DNA from: CAZXGD01 sp046350455
GTDB taxonomy: Bacteria; Planctomycetota; Phycisphaerae; Phycisphaerales; SM1A02
Length of the DNA: 63,806 nucleotides
Reading direction: 5' to 3'
Assembly: GCA_046350455.1 (NCBI GenBank)
Contig: JAXMAM010000017.1
Coordinates: forward strand, 1 to 63,806
In this document: one piece after another, positions 52,744 to 61,729 of the stretch
How positions within the stretch are numbered: the stretch's first letter is position 1
How the letters are laid out: each line of letters opens with the position of its first letter
Notes under the pieces: model-generated
What the model was told of the DNA's origin: nothing
The model's database searches: none
The model's input: the letters and a program-made list of their open reading frames with translations, nothing else
Made by a program: the position numbers and the translations under genes

Positions 52744-52969
52744 GGGTCGGACCTTCGGTTGGGGGGAGTCCGGGAAATGGGGACTCCCAAGACGCCTGCA
52801 GGGCCCGGGGGCGGCATTCCGTGCCGCTGGGCAACCTCCAGGGGGATCTGAGCGTTCAGACGGGTGGACCGGCTCAGCAGCAGGTCTCTTCGGCAGAAAA
52901 TGCCGAACCCGTCCAGAATTACGCCCGTTGGGTACACTGTACCGATTCAGCTTCTTTCAAGGAGCCCCC

Positions 52970-53302
52970 ATGACCTCAGCCCTGCCATCCACCCTCGCCT
53001 TTTTCAGCCTTCCCGGCGGCATGGAGTGGGTGATCATCTTGGTCATCGGCCTGCTGCTTTTTGGCGCCCGCCTGCCTACGGTGGGGCGCAACATCGGCAA
53101 GAGCATCACCGAGTTCAAGAAGGGCCTGAAGGAGGCTTCTGACGAGGTCACCAACGACGTGGACCAGGCTGGCAGCGTGAGCTCCGCAGCCCCCCGCCAG
53201 CTGACCCAGGATGAAGTGGTCGAACGCGCCACGCAGGAGGCCCTCCGCCGCATGAAGGCAGAGCAGGCTGCCAACCAGGCCAACCCTGGCGCCAAGGTCT
53301 GA
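52970..53302 (+). CDS. tatA: Sec-independent protein translocase subunit TatA/TatB
   Basis: The 110-residue protein has one membrane helix (EWVIILVIGLLLFGARL) with the FG hinge, then an amphipathic helix (RNIGKSITEFKKGLKEA) and an acidic tail. It forms the pore ring of the twin-arginine export system. AAGGAG lies 5 nt before the ATG, and TACACT about 32 nt upstream may be its -10. No tatC is nearby. A terminator follows. Confidence 0.93.
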   Translation: MTSALPSTLAFFSLPGGMEWVIILVIGLLLFGARLPTVGRNIGKSITEFKKGLKEASDEVTNDVDQAGSVSSAAPRQLTQDEVVERATQEALRRMKAEQAANQANPGAKV

Positions 53303-53349
53303 CGCAACCGCGCGTCAGGTCCTTGTCAAGACCCAACCCAACCTTCGCA

Positions 53350-53386
53350 GCCTCCGATCAGTCTCCTGACGGAGGCTTCTTTGTTT
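53350..53386 (+). terminator. Rho-independent terminator after tatA
   Basis: An 11-bp stem with one bulge (GCCTCCG-TCAG paired with CTGA-CGGAGGC) and a 4-nt loop is followed by TTCTTTGTTTCTT. Confidence 0.85.
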
Positions 53387-53510
53387 CTTGGCGGCGCGCA
53401 TGGGTGTTGCTTACGCGCGGGCGGGAGAGTGCGCACCTGCTCCAGCGCGGCGTTCGCGCCTGGGCACCTTGGGGCCAGCTGTGGCCCACACTCTCGCGGA
53501 GAAAGTCGTC

Positions 53511-55151
53511 ATGAAGCACGTGTACACGTTCGCTGGCAGCGCAGCGCTGGGCCTGGCCTGCGCTGCTGGTGCGCAGATGGTCACTGGTCCGTCGTCCTCT
53601 GCTGATCCCTATGTCCGCCCTGTGGCTGGCGGTCCCTACGTCGAGGTGGTCTCCATCCTGACGGTGGGCGACATCATCGGCGGATACCGCATGCTGGGCA
53701 TCCCAGATGGCATGGGCGCCTACCGCGATGACGCTGGCAACATGGTGCTGCTGTGCAACCATGAGTTCGGCAGCACGGCCGCCTCTGGCACGCGCGCTCA
53801 CCAGGTGGGCACGGGCTTCTCTGGCGGCTCGTTCGTCAGCCGCTGGGTGGTCAACCCTACGCCAGGCGCCAACTTCCTGCGCGTGCTGTCGGGCGACGAC
53901 TACATGAATCAGGTTGTGTGTGCCACCAACGGCACGGGTGGCAGCCTGTTCACCTTCAACCGCTTCTGCTCTGCAGATCTCGCTGCGCCTTCGGCCTACT
54001 ACAACCCTGCTTCGGGCAAGGGCACGATGGAGCGCATCTACCTGACCGGTGAAGAAGGCGGCGGCGGCGGCCGACTGATCGCCACGGCCTCCATGCAGCG
54101 CATCGGCTATGAGCTGCTGGCCTTCAACCCAGCAGTGGCGGCGTGGGAGAACGCGCTGGCGCGTCCCTACGTGAGCGACGACACCGTGGTCATCGGCACC
54201 AGCGACGGCGGCGCCAACCGCGTGTACCTGTACAAGGGCACCAAGACCAACACGGGTGGTCCTGTGGAGCGCGCTGGCCTGACCAACGGAGCCATCGGCG
54301 GCATCCAGGTGCAGGTGAACAGCGTGAACGTCAGCTCCGAAGACCGCACCAACTGCCTAGGCAGCTCGTCTCCGGTCTACTCGGGTCGCTTCATCATCAC
54401 GCCAGGCAACACGGGCACCACGTTCCTGCGTCCCGAAGACGGTGCGTGGGATCCGCAAAATCCACGCGACTTCTACTTTGTGACCACCGACCGCCTGGAC
54501 AACACTGAAGCAGGTGGCACGCAGATTGGCCGCAGCCGCCTGTGGCGCATGCGCTTTGACGACGTGAACAACGTGCTGGCTGGCGGCACCATCGAAGCCC
54601 TGCTGACGGGCAACGAGGGGCAGAACATGCTGGACAACATGTGCGTGGTGAACGATCACTGCGGCGGCGCGCGCGTGGTGATGCAGGAGGATTCGGGCAA
54701 CGCGGCGCACAACGCCAAGACCTGGCTGTACACGGTGGACACCGACAGCCTGGACCTGGTGCTGCAGTCTGATCCAGCTCGCTTCGGCGACCTGACGATT
54801 GCTGCCACGGCTCCGTTCAGTGCGGACGAAGAGAACTCTGGCATCTTTGACGCCACCGACGTGCTGGGACAGGGCTGGCTGATCGGCTGCATGCAGGCCC
54901 ACTATTCGCTGCCTGCGCCGCTGTTTGAAGGCGGCCAGATGTACGCCGTGTACATGCCAGCCGCCTTCGGTGGCTGCGAGGCTGACCTCTCCACGCCGTA
55001 CGACGGCAGCATTGACGGCACCGACCTGGGCATCCTGCTGGGCAACTGGGGCAACCCAGGCCGCTCGGACCTGAACGGCGATGGCCAGACGGACGGCACG
55101 GACCTGGGCATCCTGCTGGGTGCGTGGGGCCCGTGCGGCACCTGCAACTGA
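53511..55151 (+). CDS. Secreted PhoX-like (DUF839) protein with dockerin-like tail
   Basis: The 546-residue protein has a signal peptide and a propeller with LLCNHEFGSTAASGT, like the metal site of PhoX-type alkaline phosphatases. TFLRPEDGAWDPQNP and YFVTTDRLDNTE are further PhoX-like strands. It is not clear that all metal ligands remain, so phosphatase activity is only a guess. The last 50 residues have two copies of the GTDLGILLGxWG repeat, as in the sugar dehydrogenase here. A GGAGAAAG site lies close to ATG 53511. A strong terminator follows. Confidence 0.82.
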   Translation: MKHVYTFAGSAALGLACAAGAQMVTGPSSSADPYVRPVAGGPYVEVVSILTVGDIIGGYRMLGIPDGMGAYRDDAGNMVLLCNHEFGSTAASGTRAHQVGTGFSGGSFVSRWVVNPTPGANFLRVLSGDDYMNQVVCATNGTGGSLFTFNRFCSADLAAPSAYYNPASGKGTMERIYLTGEEGGGGGRLIATASMQRIGYELLAFNPAVAAWENALARPYVSDDTVVIGTSDGGANRVYLYKGTKTNTGGPVERAGLTNGAIGGIQVQVNSVNVSSEDRTNCLGSSSPVYSGRFIITPGNTGTTFLRPEDGAWDPQNPRDFYFVTTDRLDNTEAGGTQIGRSRLWRMRFDDVNNVLAGGTIEALLTGNEGQNMLDNMCVVNDHCGGARVVMQEDSGNAAHNAKTWLYTVDTDSLDLVLQSDPARFGDLTIAATAPFSADEENSGIFDATDVLGQGWLIGCMQAHYSLPAPLFEGGQMYAVYMPAAFGGCEADLSTPYDGSIDGTDLGILLGNWGNPGRSDLNGDGQTDGTDLGILLGAWGPCGTCN

Positions 55152-55213
55152 GCAAGCCACTCAGCCCACATCTTCTGCCACACTTCCGGTCAGCCGAAGG
55201 CTGGCCGTGCGTG

Positions 55214-55256
55214 GGCCCCCGGATACGTGTGCGTCCGGGGGCCTCCATCGTTTTTG
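55214..55256 (+). terminator. Rho-independent terminator after the PhoX-like gene
   Basis: A 10-bp perfect stem (GGCCCCCGGA/TCCGGGGGCC) with a 10-nt loop is followed by TCCATCG and TTTTT. Confidence 0.85.
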
Positions 55257-55385
55257 GGCGCAGGGACCTAGGCGCAGGGACCCCAGGAGCCAAGCAGCAG
55301 GCTTGGGCGACGTAGAAACAGCGCAGCGCATGATGGCCGTGGCGGCGGCATCACGCGCTGCGCAGAAGAACCCGTAGGGTGTCGC

Positions 55386-56045
55386 TCAGCGGCCAGCTGG
55401 CTTGGTGGCTGGAGCGGCTGTCTTTGCAGGCGCAGCTGGCTTGGCGGCCGGTGCAGCTGGCACGCGGTCGTAGCTGGCCTCCATCATCATGTACTCCTTG
55501 CCGTTCACCATATCTGGGCCGTACATCTTCATCACCTGGTGGTTGTCCGACTCACGGATCAGCACTTCGCGCATGGTGGACTGGCACTTGCGCACGGGGC
55601 AGTAGAAGTTGTAGGTCACGGTGAATGTCTTGCGGTCTGCAGACAGTTCGCCCGTGCCATACATGATGCCAGTGCCCATGTTGTCCATCCACGTGGCCTG
55701 GAACTTGCCCTGCGCGTTGTCGTAGCCCACTGTGCCCATGCCGTGGAACTCACCCATCCCTGGCATTGGCATGGTCACGCTGCACTCCATGAAGCGGCCA
55801 TCCAGCATGGGCTTCACAGTCATGTCCACGGGGCCTTCCACTGGCGGCGCGCCGGGTGCTGGGTAGTTCTTGTAGGTGCCCTTCCAGGTGCCAACGTCCT
55901 TGGCCAGCCACGCGTGCATCTCGCCGGGCGTAGCGGCCTTCATCATGTCCTCCATCATCTGGGGCGTCATCCCAGGCGGCAGCTGGGGAGCGTCCTGTTG
56001 CGTGCAGAGAATCACCGCGGTTACAGCAGCAATGGTCGTGATCAT
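55386..56045 (-). CDS. Secreted DUF1579-family protein
   Basis: The 219-residue protein has a signal peptide (ITTIAAVTAVILC) and a DUF1579-type lipocalin-like barrel: HAWLAKDVGTWKGTYK, GRFMECSVTMPMPGM, GTVGYDNAQGKFQATWMDNMGTGIM. The tail is Lys/Ala/Pro-rich. The family is common in secreted planctomycete proteins and has no known activity. ATG 56045 is preferred because TAGCAT lies 7 nt upstream; an ATG three codons earlier lacks that spacing. Confidence 0.83.
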   Translation of the reverse strand: MITTIAAVTAVILCTQQDAPQLPPGMTPQMMEDMMKAATPGEMHAWLAKDVGTWKGTYKNYPAPGAPPVEGPVDMTVKPMLDGRFMECSVTMPMPGMGEFHGMGTVGYDNAQGKFQATWMDNMGTGIMYGTGELSADRKTFTVTYNFYCPVRKCQSTMREVLIRESDNHQVMKMYGPDMVNGKEYMMMEASYDRVPAAPAAKPAAPAKTAAPATKPAGR

Positions 56046-56052
56046 GGGCACC

Positions 56053-56058
56053 ATGCTA
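56053..56058 (-). promoter_or_regulatory. -10 element of a leaderless promoter (DUF1579 gene)
   Basis: TAGCAT ends 7 nt before the ATG at 56045. Confidence 0.5.
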
Positions 56059-56150
56059 GATGGCAGCGTTTCAGATTCGGCTTGATAACTGGGAAGTGAC
56101 CTGCAGCCACATCTCGGCCTTCATCCGCTACTATTCCCCGTCTCTCGTTT

Positions 56151-56224
56151 GGGCGATTAGCTCAGCTGGCTAGAGCGCACGGATCACACCCGTGAGGTCG
56201 AGGGTTCGAGTCCCCCATCGCCCA
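56151..56224 (+). tRNA. tRNA-Val (anticodon CAC)
   Basis: The 74-nt gene folds as a standard cloverleaf. The acceptor is GGGCGAT/ATCGCCC, the D-arm GCTCAGCTGGCTAGAGC. The anticodon stem CACGG/CCGTG has a loop ATCACAC, so the anticodon is CAC, reading GTG. The T-arm TTCGAGT loop is normal but has one A-C mismatch in its stem. CCA is not encoded. It stands alone and borders the accessory region to its right, a common insertion position. Confidence 0.93.
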
Positions 56225-56483
56225 CTGTTCTGAATGAGGCGCCCGCTCACGGATGAGTGGAGAGTCGGGCTACAAAGGTCGGCCCCCGCCGGACATCTGC
56301 GGGATGAACACTCAGTCCATCGCGTATCGCGGGGTCGTACGGCTATCTGGTCGAAGCGTGCTTGGATGGCCGCCAGATCCATGCTGCTTGGCAGTGAGCC
56401 GCGGGATCACATCGACTCTGCGTTCGAGCCAAGTCTGCCGACGCGGCCAGAGACTCACTTCAAGATCACCGTTGAAGCGAACA

Positions 56484-56933
56484 TCACTTCCCCGGGTAGT
56501 ACGTGAGCGAGACCTCCACGACTCGGCCGTCGCGATGCAGTACGCCAACCCGCCAGCCGGTTGGAGGTCGAGCTTGGGCGTGCAATTCTCGCCCAGCCTT
56601 CGCTCTGATCTCTTGGTTGCGGAGAGAGTCCTCATCAGCCTCGTGAAACACAAAGAGGTCTGTTTGCGCTTCCCCAGCGTCATTGTCTGCCCACTCATCC
56701 CCGTTCCGCTTGGGGCCAAACACTCCACGTACTTCCGACACCTTCATGTCACGAACCAGCTCGCGATTCTCCATGGCGCGAAACACAAGCTCTCCCCACT
56801 CCGCGTTCGTCTTGGCCGCCGCAAGCCGCTTGGATAGCGTGGCAGTCGCTGGGCTGGATGAAGAGTCACGGCAGCTGGACATGGCTAGTCCCAGCACGAT
56901 GCAGACGCAAAGCAAGAGTTTCACGTGTGCCAT
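56484..56933 (-). CDS. Small lipoprotein of unknown function
   Basis: The 149-residue product has a short signal segment (KLLLCVCIVLGLAMSSC) that ends in a lipobox. A region rich in charged residues follows (VSEVRGVFGPKRNGDEWADN). I know no match. The start at 56933 is supported by TAGAGT 7 nt upstream; the frame upstream is not used. The 259 nt between this gene and tRNA-Val hold nothing I can support. Confidence 0.6.
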   Translation of the reverse strand: MAHVKLLLCVCIVLGLAMSSCRDSSSSPATATLSKRLAAAKTNAEWGELVFRAMENRELVRDMKVSEVRGVFGPKRNGDEWADNDAGEAQTDLFVFHEADEDSLRNQEIRAKAGRELHAQARPPTGWRVGVLHRDGRVVEVSLTYYPGK

Positions 56934-56940
56934 GACACAG

Positions 56941-56946
56941 ACTCTA
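56941..56946 (-). promoter_or_regulatory. -10 element of a leaderless promoter (small lipoprotein gene)
   Basis: TAGAGT ends 7 nt before the ATG at 56933. Confidence 0.45.
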
Positions 56947-57227
56947 CAGGCGTTCACAAGAGGGTTCCCGAATGCCGTCGGCCCGCGCAACCGGCACTTA
57001 CGGACCTCGACTGCGAGAAGTGCGCTCTGACCGTCAGGAACCACGTGGAGTCTCGATCCAAACCCGCTGCCAAGTGCGTAGCGCACACATTCGGGCCCTG
57101 ACGCCTGCGCCTCACAAAGGGCCTTGCTCTCCTCCAAAGGTGATCCGCCACATCGTGCAGTTCCGTGGATAGCAACCTTGCTGGAGGGCTCCTGAACGGC
57201 GTCGGCAACGCTGAGACACCACCTAGC

Positions 57228-57782
57228 ATGGAGATCGCCGTGTCAAATGCAGCGAGGCATGTGCTTGCAGTTTTCTTGGCGTTGCCTTGCATCATCGGCA
57301 ACGCTGCAGTGGCCACCTTTCTTGTGGCATACAGCGACTGGAAATCGAGTTTCTTTGATATAGCGGATCCGGGCACCGAGATCTTGTGGTGGCTCATGGC
57401 GTTGGCCTGCACAGGTGCAGTGTGCCTTTTCGCTTTCAGTTGCTTTTATAGGCCTCGCAAGAAGCAGAGCTTTGCACTGGCAATTTTGCAAGGAACCTTG
57501 GTGTGCTGGCTGTCCATGGTGTTCTTCGATGTCTTCATTCGGGGGCCAGGGTTGTTTCCGACAGGAGCCCTCATGTGCTTGGCCACAACGACCCTGTTCA
57601 CACTCCTCTTTGCCTGGAACTGTCTCTGTGTTCTGACTGTCTTCGCGCTCAGACTCCCACCCAGCGCCAACAAGCGTCGTCAAAGCGGGCGCTGCGGACA
57701 TTGCGGCTATCCACTCAGTTCTGAAGGTGTTCGCCCCTGCCCCGAATGTGGAAGACTGAACCTGCGCGCTCCACCTGGTTGA
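57228..57782 (+). CDS. Four-helix membrane protein with C-terminal zinc ribbon
   Basis: The 184-residue protein has four hydrophobic helices (HVLAVFLALPCIIGNAAVA, LWWLMALACTGAVCLFA, LQGTLVCWLSMVFFDVF, LFTLLFAWNCLCVLTVFAL). It ends with a ribbon GRCGHCGYPLSSEGVRPCPECG. A GTG at 57165 could add 21 residues. Codon use is a little less GC-rich than in core genes. The ribbon matches that of the proteins to its right and of the one at 50820. Function is unknown. Confidence 0.7.
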   Translation: MEIAVSNAARHVLAVFLALPCIIGNAAVATFLVAYSDWKSSFFDIADPGTEILWWLMALACTGAVCLFAFSCFYRPRKKQSFALAILQGTLVCWLSMVFFDVFIRGPGLFPTGALMCLATTTLFTLLFAWNCLCVLTVFALRLPPSANKRRQSGRCGHCGYPLSSEGVRPCPECGRLNLRAPPG

Positions 57783-57893
57783 CGCGCGAAGGCCCGAGTT
57801 AAGTCTGCCGTTTCCGTGGCGTTGACCTCCCATTCAAGGTCTGGACCAGGTTGAGTGAGGGCATCCAACCGTGCCTTAGACCCAAGGAGACCC

Positions 57894-58889
57894 TCAGCTT
57901 TCGCGCAAGAGACACTCGGCCGAGGATTTGATCCGCCAGTACCGCGGGGCGGAGGCGCCTGTCGTACACCCACCGCACTCGGGGCAGACTCCTGCGGATC
58001 CATGAGTTGAGTAGCCACAATCTGGGCAGAGGCCACATCGTCTTCGCCACATCCTGCGCACAGATGAGAGCAGCCAGGCGCTTGCCAAGTATGCACCGCC
58101 CCAGAATGTCGTGTCGATCAGCAGACCCATCCACCTCGGTCCGTATGGCAGGACCCTCAACTGGGTCCAGGGATCCCAGATGCCCCACACGCGCTTACCC
58201 ATCCAGCTCTCATTCAAGCCCTCGATCATGAATCCATGATGCAGCACCTTCATGTAGTTCGGTGGCGCAATCGCTATTGGCGAGAGCACATACTCGCAAT
58301 AGAACGCCCGCATGGGCCAACCTGCTTCATCCTGTACCACCATGGACTTGATGTCCTTGCCGATGTCGTCTGGACCTAAGGCTGCTTCCAGTTCCGGAGT
58401 TTGAACCTCCACATGGCGAGCACCCTCAGTGGCTTCATTTCTGTATCGAAAGATGATGTGGTCGGAGCGAAACACTCGCATGCGAAAGGCCTCATATTGA
58501 GGCGACTGCCAGAGCGACTCGACCCCACGGCCATCTGCGCCCCAATGCTGCCACAACTCAGACATGAATCCGTCCGCAATCGATTCAATCTCCTCCATGC
58601 TCAGCGAGGCGACGGTGCGGCTCGAAAGGACCCCAGCTGCGCGACCAATGTAGGGCACTTGCATTGTGCCATCCCCAAGCATGGCGGAATCTGGGAACAC
58701 AGCATAAGAGAACAGGCACGGCAGCCACGAGCACAGGATTGTCAGTCCGACGCCCGCCAGCACCGCGCGAAGGACCCACCATCGTTTCGAAGCGCGCGTC
58801 GTCATGCCCCCCGTGTGCATGCGAACAGACCTCGTGCGCGCGCCTGCGGTGCGCCGATTGCCGACATGAGCCGTGTTGCTCCCAGCCAT
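57894..58889 (-). CDS. Zinc-ribbon membrane protein, paralogue family member A
   Basis: The 331-residue protein has an N-terminal helix (AVLAGVGLTILCSWLPCLFS) and a soluble part of about 200 residues containing VVQDEAGWPMRAF. A second helix region (PYGPRWMGLLIDTTFWGGAYL) and a ribbon CPDCGYSTHGSAGVCPECGG follow. The order and the P-x-W-x-GLxxDxxFW motif are shared with the next two genes, so this is a local family. The upstream gene on this strand stops 21 nt away, suggesting one transcript. A start at 58805 is possible. Confidence 0.7.
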   Translation of the reverse strand: MAGSNTAHVGNRRTAGARTRSVRMHTGGMTTRASKRWWVLRAVLAGVGLTILCSWLPCLFSYAVFPDSAMLGDGTMQVPYIGRAAGVLSSRTVASLSMEEIESIADGFMSELWQHWGADGRGVESLWQSPQYEAFRMRVFRSDHIIFRYRNEATEGARHVEVQTPELEAALGPDDIGKDIKSMVVQDEAGWPMRAFYCEYVLSPIAIAPPNYMKVLHHGFMIEGLNESWMGKRVWGIWDPWTQLRVLPYGPRWMGLLIDTTFWGGAYLASAWLLSSVRRMWRRRCGLCPDCGYSTHGSAGVCPECGGCTTGASAPRYWRIKSSAECLLRES

Positions 58890-58910
58890 TGCCTTCAGCT
58901 GATCACTGCC

Positions 58911-59792
58911 TCATCGATTCATGCCACATTCGGGGCACCTATCGAGACGCCCCTCCGTCAGACTGTATCCGCAGTGCCGGCACTTGCCTTTCCAGTGTCG
59001 GACTTGACCCCGAACTCGACGATTGCACCATGGCGCCAGCGCCGACGCACCGCTCCAGAAGCAGATGTCAACCACCAACCCCGCCCACACCGGACGATAC
59101 GGAATCAACGACACACTCCACGGCGCGGGGGTTTGCACCGGTGGATAGCCAGACCACTCAACTTCGTCGTAGGCGAAGCGAGCGCCCCAGATGTCAACCG
59201 AAGGCATCTGCCACGCTTCCCCTACTACGGAGTACCGAATTCCACCCGCCACCATGGCAAGGGGCCATCCAAGCCCATCGGTGATACTTAGGTCACTGCC
59301 TCGCCCGTCTGGGACTTCGAGAGATGGGCACCACGGAGGCGGCGCTCCCGCTGCGGGGTGTTCTTTCGCCACGCCAGAGGCATATCTCAGGACCCCATTG
59401 ACATAGTGCACCCGGTACATGAGCGCTTCGTAATCTGCGTAGCCCTGCCTCAGGGCATCCTCCAGATGCTGGTTGTCCCTGCGATAGCCGCCATGCGGAA
59501 GCCTGTCCCAGGCAAGCATGTCTTGCCCTCCAACCCCTCGAGCAGGGTCTCGCGCAAGAATGACTCTGCGATAGGCAATCAGACCGAGGTCCAATCCAGC
59601 GCTACCGTCCGCGCTGAGCCAGCCAGCAGCCAGCGACTCTCGACACGGCCCGAGCTCAGCTCGACCCGCAGGTGTGGAGTCATATTTCACGAGGGCGACT
59701 GCTGTGAGCCATCCTGCTAGCACGGTCCCCATAGACAACGTGCACCCGATGAGGAGTGCGCGAAGAATGGAGATTGCTCTTAGGCCTTTCAC
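58911..59792 (-). CDS. Zinc-ribbon membrane protein, paralogue family member B
   Basis: The 293-residue protein has an N-terminal helix (LLIGCTLSMGTVLAGWLTAV), a soluble domain with SITDGLGWPLAMVAGG, then IPYRPVWAGLVVDICFW. It ends in a ribbon CRHCGYSLTEGRLDRCPECG, stopping right after it. The GTG start at 59792 is chosen because TAGGGT lies 7 nt upstream; a GTG three codons earlier overlaps that hexamer. It leads a pair with member A. Confidence 0.7.
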   Translation of the reverse strand: MKGLRAISILRALLIGCTLSMGTVLAGWLTAVALVKYDSTPAGRAELGPCRESLAAGWLSADGSAGLDLGLIAYRRVILARDPARGVGGQDMLAWDRLPHGGYRRDNQHLEDALRQGYADYEALMYRVHYVNGVLRYASGVAKEHPAAGAPPPWCPSLEVPDGRGSDLSITDGLGWPLAMVAGGIRYSVVGEAWQMPSVDIWGARFAYDEVEWSGYPPVQTPAPWSVSLIPYRPVWAGLVVDICFWSGASALAPWCNRRVRGQVRHWKGKCRHCGYSLTEGRLDRCPECGMNR

Positions 59793-59799
59793 GTGCGAC

Positions 59800-59805
59800 A
59801 CCCTA
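59800..59805 (-). promoter_or_regulatory. -10 element of a leaderless promoter (paralogue B)
   Basis: TAGGGT ends 7 nt before the GTG at 59792. Confidence 0.4.
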
Positions 59806-59884
59806 GCAACAGGTGCGATTCAGCAACAATGGAATGACCTCGCAGGACAAACCCTTGTCCATGCGAGCCACCTGGCGCTGCGCA

Positions 59885-60091
59885 TTAGCGGTCAACAATC
59901 TCCCCCGTCTCGTTCCCGGGCACAAAACTCCACCGAATTGACTTGGGCATGTTGGGGGCGATATCACGCAGAAGCCCCCAGGTCGTGGCGCACCCACGCG
60001 GCAGTCGCGTCTCAGTAGGCGTGATGCAGACATTGTACTCAAGCAAGTTGACACCGCTTTCGGAACTGCACTTGAAGAAGACCGTAGTCAT
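59885..60091 (-). CDS. Small protein of unknown function, coupled to the broken paralogue
   Basis: The 68-residue frame starts at an ATG that overlaps the stop codon of the upstream gene (ATGA). It reads MTTVFFKCSSESGVNLLEYN and ends NETGEIVDR. No family, signal or helix is evident. The coupling is the main support for its being real. A longer in-frame reading exists upstream but lies over the paralogue. Confidence 0.4.
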   Translation of the reverse strand: MTTVFFKCSSESGVNLLEYNVCITPTETRLPRGCATTWGLLRDIAPNMPKSIRWSFVPGNETGEIVDR

Positions 60092-60981
60092 TCGGGTGTC
60101 CTTGTCTTTGCCGCACTCACGCTCCCGCACTCTGGACACGCTGCGCCCGCGCGGTTCCCTCTCGCGTACCCACATCCTTTGCACGCACCGGACCGCCTGC
60201 GGACCGCCCGGCGAATGGATCGGTACCCGTTCCACCCGAAGAACGCACAGCAACCCCAAAACACCGTGTCCACAAACAAGCCAGCCCAAATGGGCTGGAA
60301 TGGAGCGAGTTTGAGCTTCCACGGAATGGGGGGAGCCTGTGGCGATGTTGGCTGCCACAAACCGGGATCATCCATGATTGCTCCACCCTGCAATTCAAGG
60401 AGGTAGCTCGGTGCGCCGCCGATCCTCCGCCCAAAGAGCACTGTGCCAGTGATGGCGCTCATAGGCCAACCAAGTCCGTCCGTCACCTGGAGCGGGTGAT
60501 CCACTCCGCCCTGAACGCGCGCGGGGTCAACATGGCTGGCATACCACCACGGTGCATCAGCATTCAGTTCCCAACGAATGTCAGGCCCCTACGGCATGTT
60601 GAACGCACTCTCCGCGTAGAGCGTCAACTCCCGTTGCGACCTGCCAATGCGCGCAGTGTCCTCTTCCATGGAAAGTGCGCCACTTCCCGCTTGCGTCCAG
60701 TCACGCACTTCAACCACCCTGGCGAAGGGTCCAACGGCAGTCACGCAGACAGCAGAAGGCCTGCTTGTTCTGTGGCAAACCCTCCACTGTGAGAGCGGTA
60801 GAAAGTCTGCTGATTGAGAAGCGCCCAGGCCAATGCTCCATCCGAGCATCACGGACAAGCTCGTCAGCCCGATCCCCACTGCGAGCCACTTCACCGTCTC
60901 CCGAACGAGGCGCCCACGCCCCGCTACGCGGCTGATGGGGGCGGAGGATTGGGTCGCCGCTTGTGGTTCGCGCACTGGCAT
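60088..60981 (-). pseudogene. Zinc-ribbon membrane protein, paralogue family member C, with in-frame TAG
   Basis: The frame opens at ATG 60981 (GGAG upstream) and runs through a helix (WLAVGIGLTSLSVMLGWSIGL) to a TAG at 60589-60591. It then continues in the same frame to 60088 through QVTDGLGWPMSAITG, PFQPIWAGLFVDTVFWG and the ribbon CKGCGYARGNRAGAACPECG. Both parts align with members A and B, so one nonsense change splits a 297-residue protein. It may be a recent pseudogene, a sequencing error, or a read-through stop. Confidence 0.7.
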
Positions 60982-61105
60982 TGCTCCAGCATCCTGCACA
61001 GGTCCCGGCTTCGCGTGCCTTCAGCGTACCTGTTGGGGAAGCACCGGCTTGGAGGCCACCGCCTGCACCGTGAGCCGCATCATGGACACGTTGAGCCACG
61101 CCACC

Positions 61106-61687
61106 CTAAGGCTGCGGCTCGCACGCCCGCAGTTGTTCACCACCACGCTCGCGCAGCCGGGCCACCAACTGTGCGTCGTTCATTTCCTTCAGCAGCTCCA
61201 GCGCTTTGCACCAATCCGCTGGCTGCGCAGCGCGCGCAGCGTCAAAGTGCTCTGGCCCACCCGTGGCCGGCTTCAAGAGCAGCGGGATCCACTGCGGCCA
61301 GCCTCGGTCAACGGCGTACTCCAGCGCGTTCAACTGCCCTGGCAGGCGTGCCTGCGGATCCGCACCCGCCCGAAGAAGCGCGTCCACAGCAACAGCGCTC
61401 CCCGCCATCATGGCAAACTGAAGTGCCGAGACTGACGATCCCTCGATCTCAACGGAATCAGTCGCGAGTGGCGAGATCGCGCGGCACGCATCCACATCGT
61501 CATCAGGCGCTGCGGTCAGCACCGCCTTCACCCACTTCTGTTGCGCGTGCGTCGAAATGTCGCTGAGCTGATTCCGGTAGCTCTGCCGCACAGCATGGTC
61601 AACGAAGTAGTAACCGCCGATCAGAAGAATGAGCACGGTGCCAGCGGCCACCCAGGCCCAGTAGCGATGCAGGAAGCGACGCAGCAT
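61106..61687 (-). CDS. Membrane-anchored ankyrin-repeat protein
   Basis: The 193-residue protein has one N-terminal helix (WAWVAAGTVLILLIGGYYFV). About two to three degenerate ankyrin repeats follow, the clearest being ALQFAMMAGSAVAVDALLRAGADPQARLPG in two parts, then ALEYAVDRGWPQWIPLLLK. Such proteins bind partner proteins at the envelope. No ribosome site is clear, and TAGCGT lies 11 nt upstream. It follows the HlyD-type gene on the same strand by 42 nt. Confidence 0.72.
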   Translation of the reverse strand: MLRRFLHRYWAWVAAGTVLILLIGGYYFVDHAVRQSYRNQLSDISTHAQQKWVKAVLTAAPDDDVDACRAISPLATDSVEIEGSSVSALQFAMMAGSAVAVDALLRAGADPQARLPGQLNALEYAVDRGWPQWIPLLLKPATGGPEHFDAARAAQPADWCKALELLKEMNDAQLVARLRERGGEQLRACEPQP

Positions 61688-61729
61688 GAATGCGCCTCAC
61701 GCTACCCGAGCGTGCCGACTACCTCACCT

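Noticed and set aside
56225..56483. Possible gene or attachment site just after tRNA-Val
   Set aside because: No frame with motifs, and no repeat of the tRNA 3' end was found downstream by eye.
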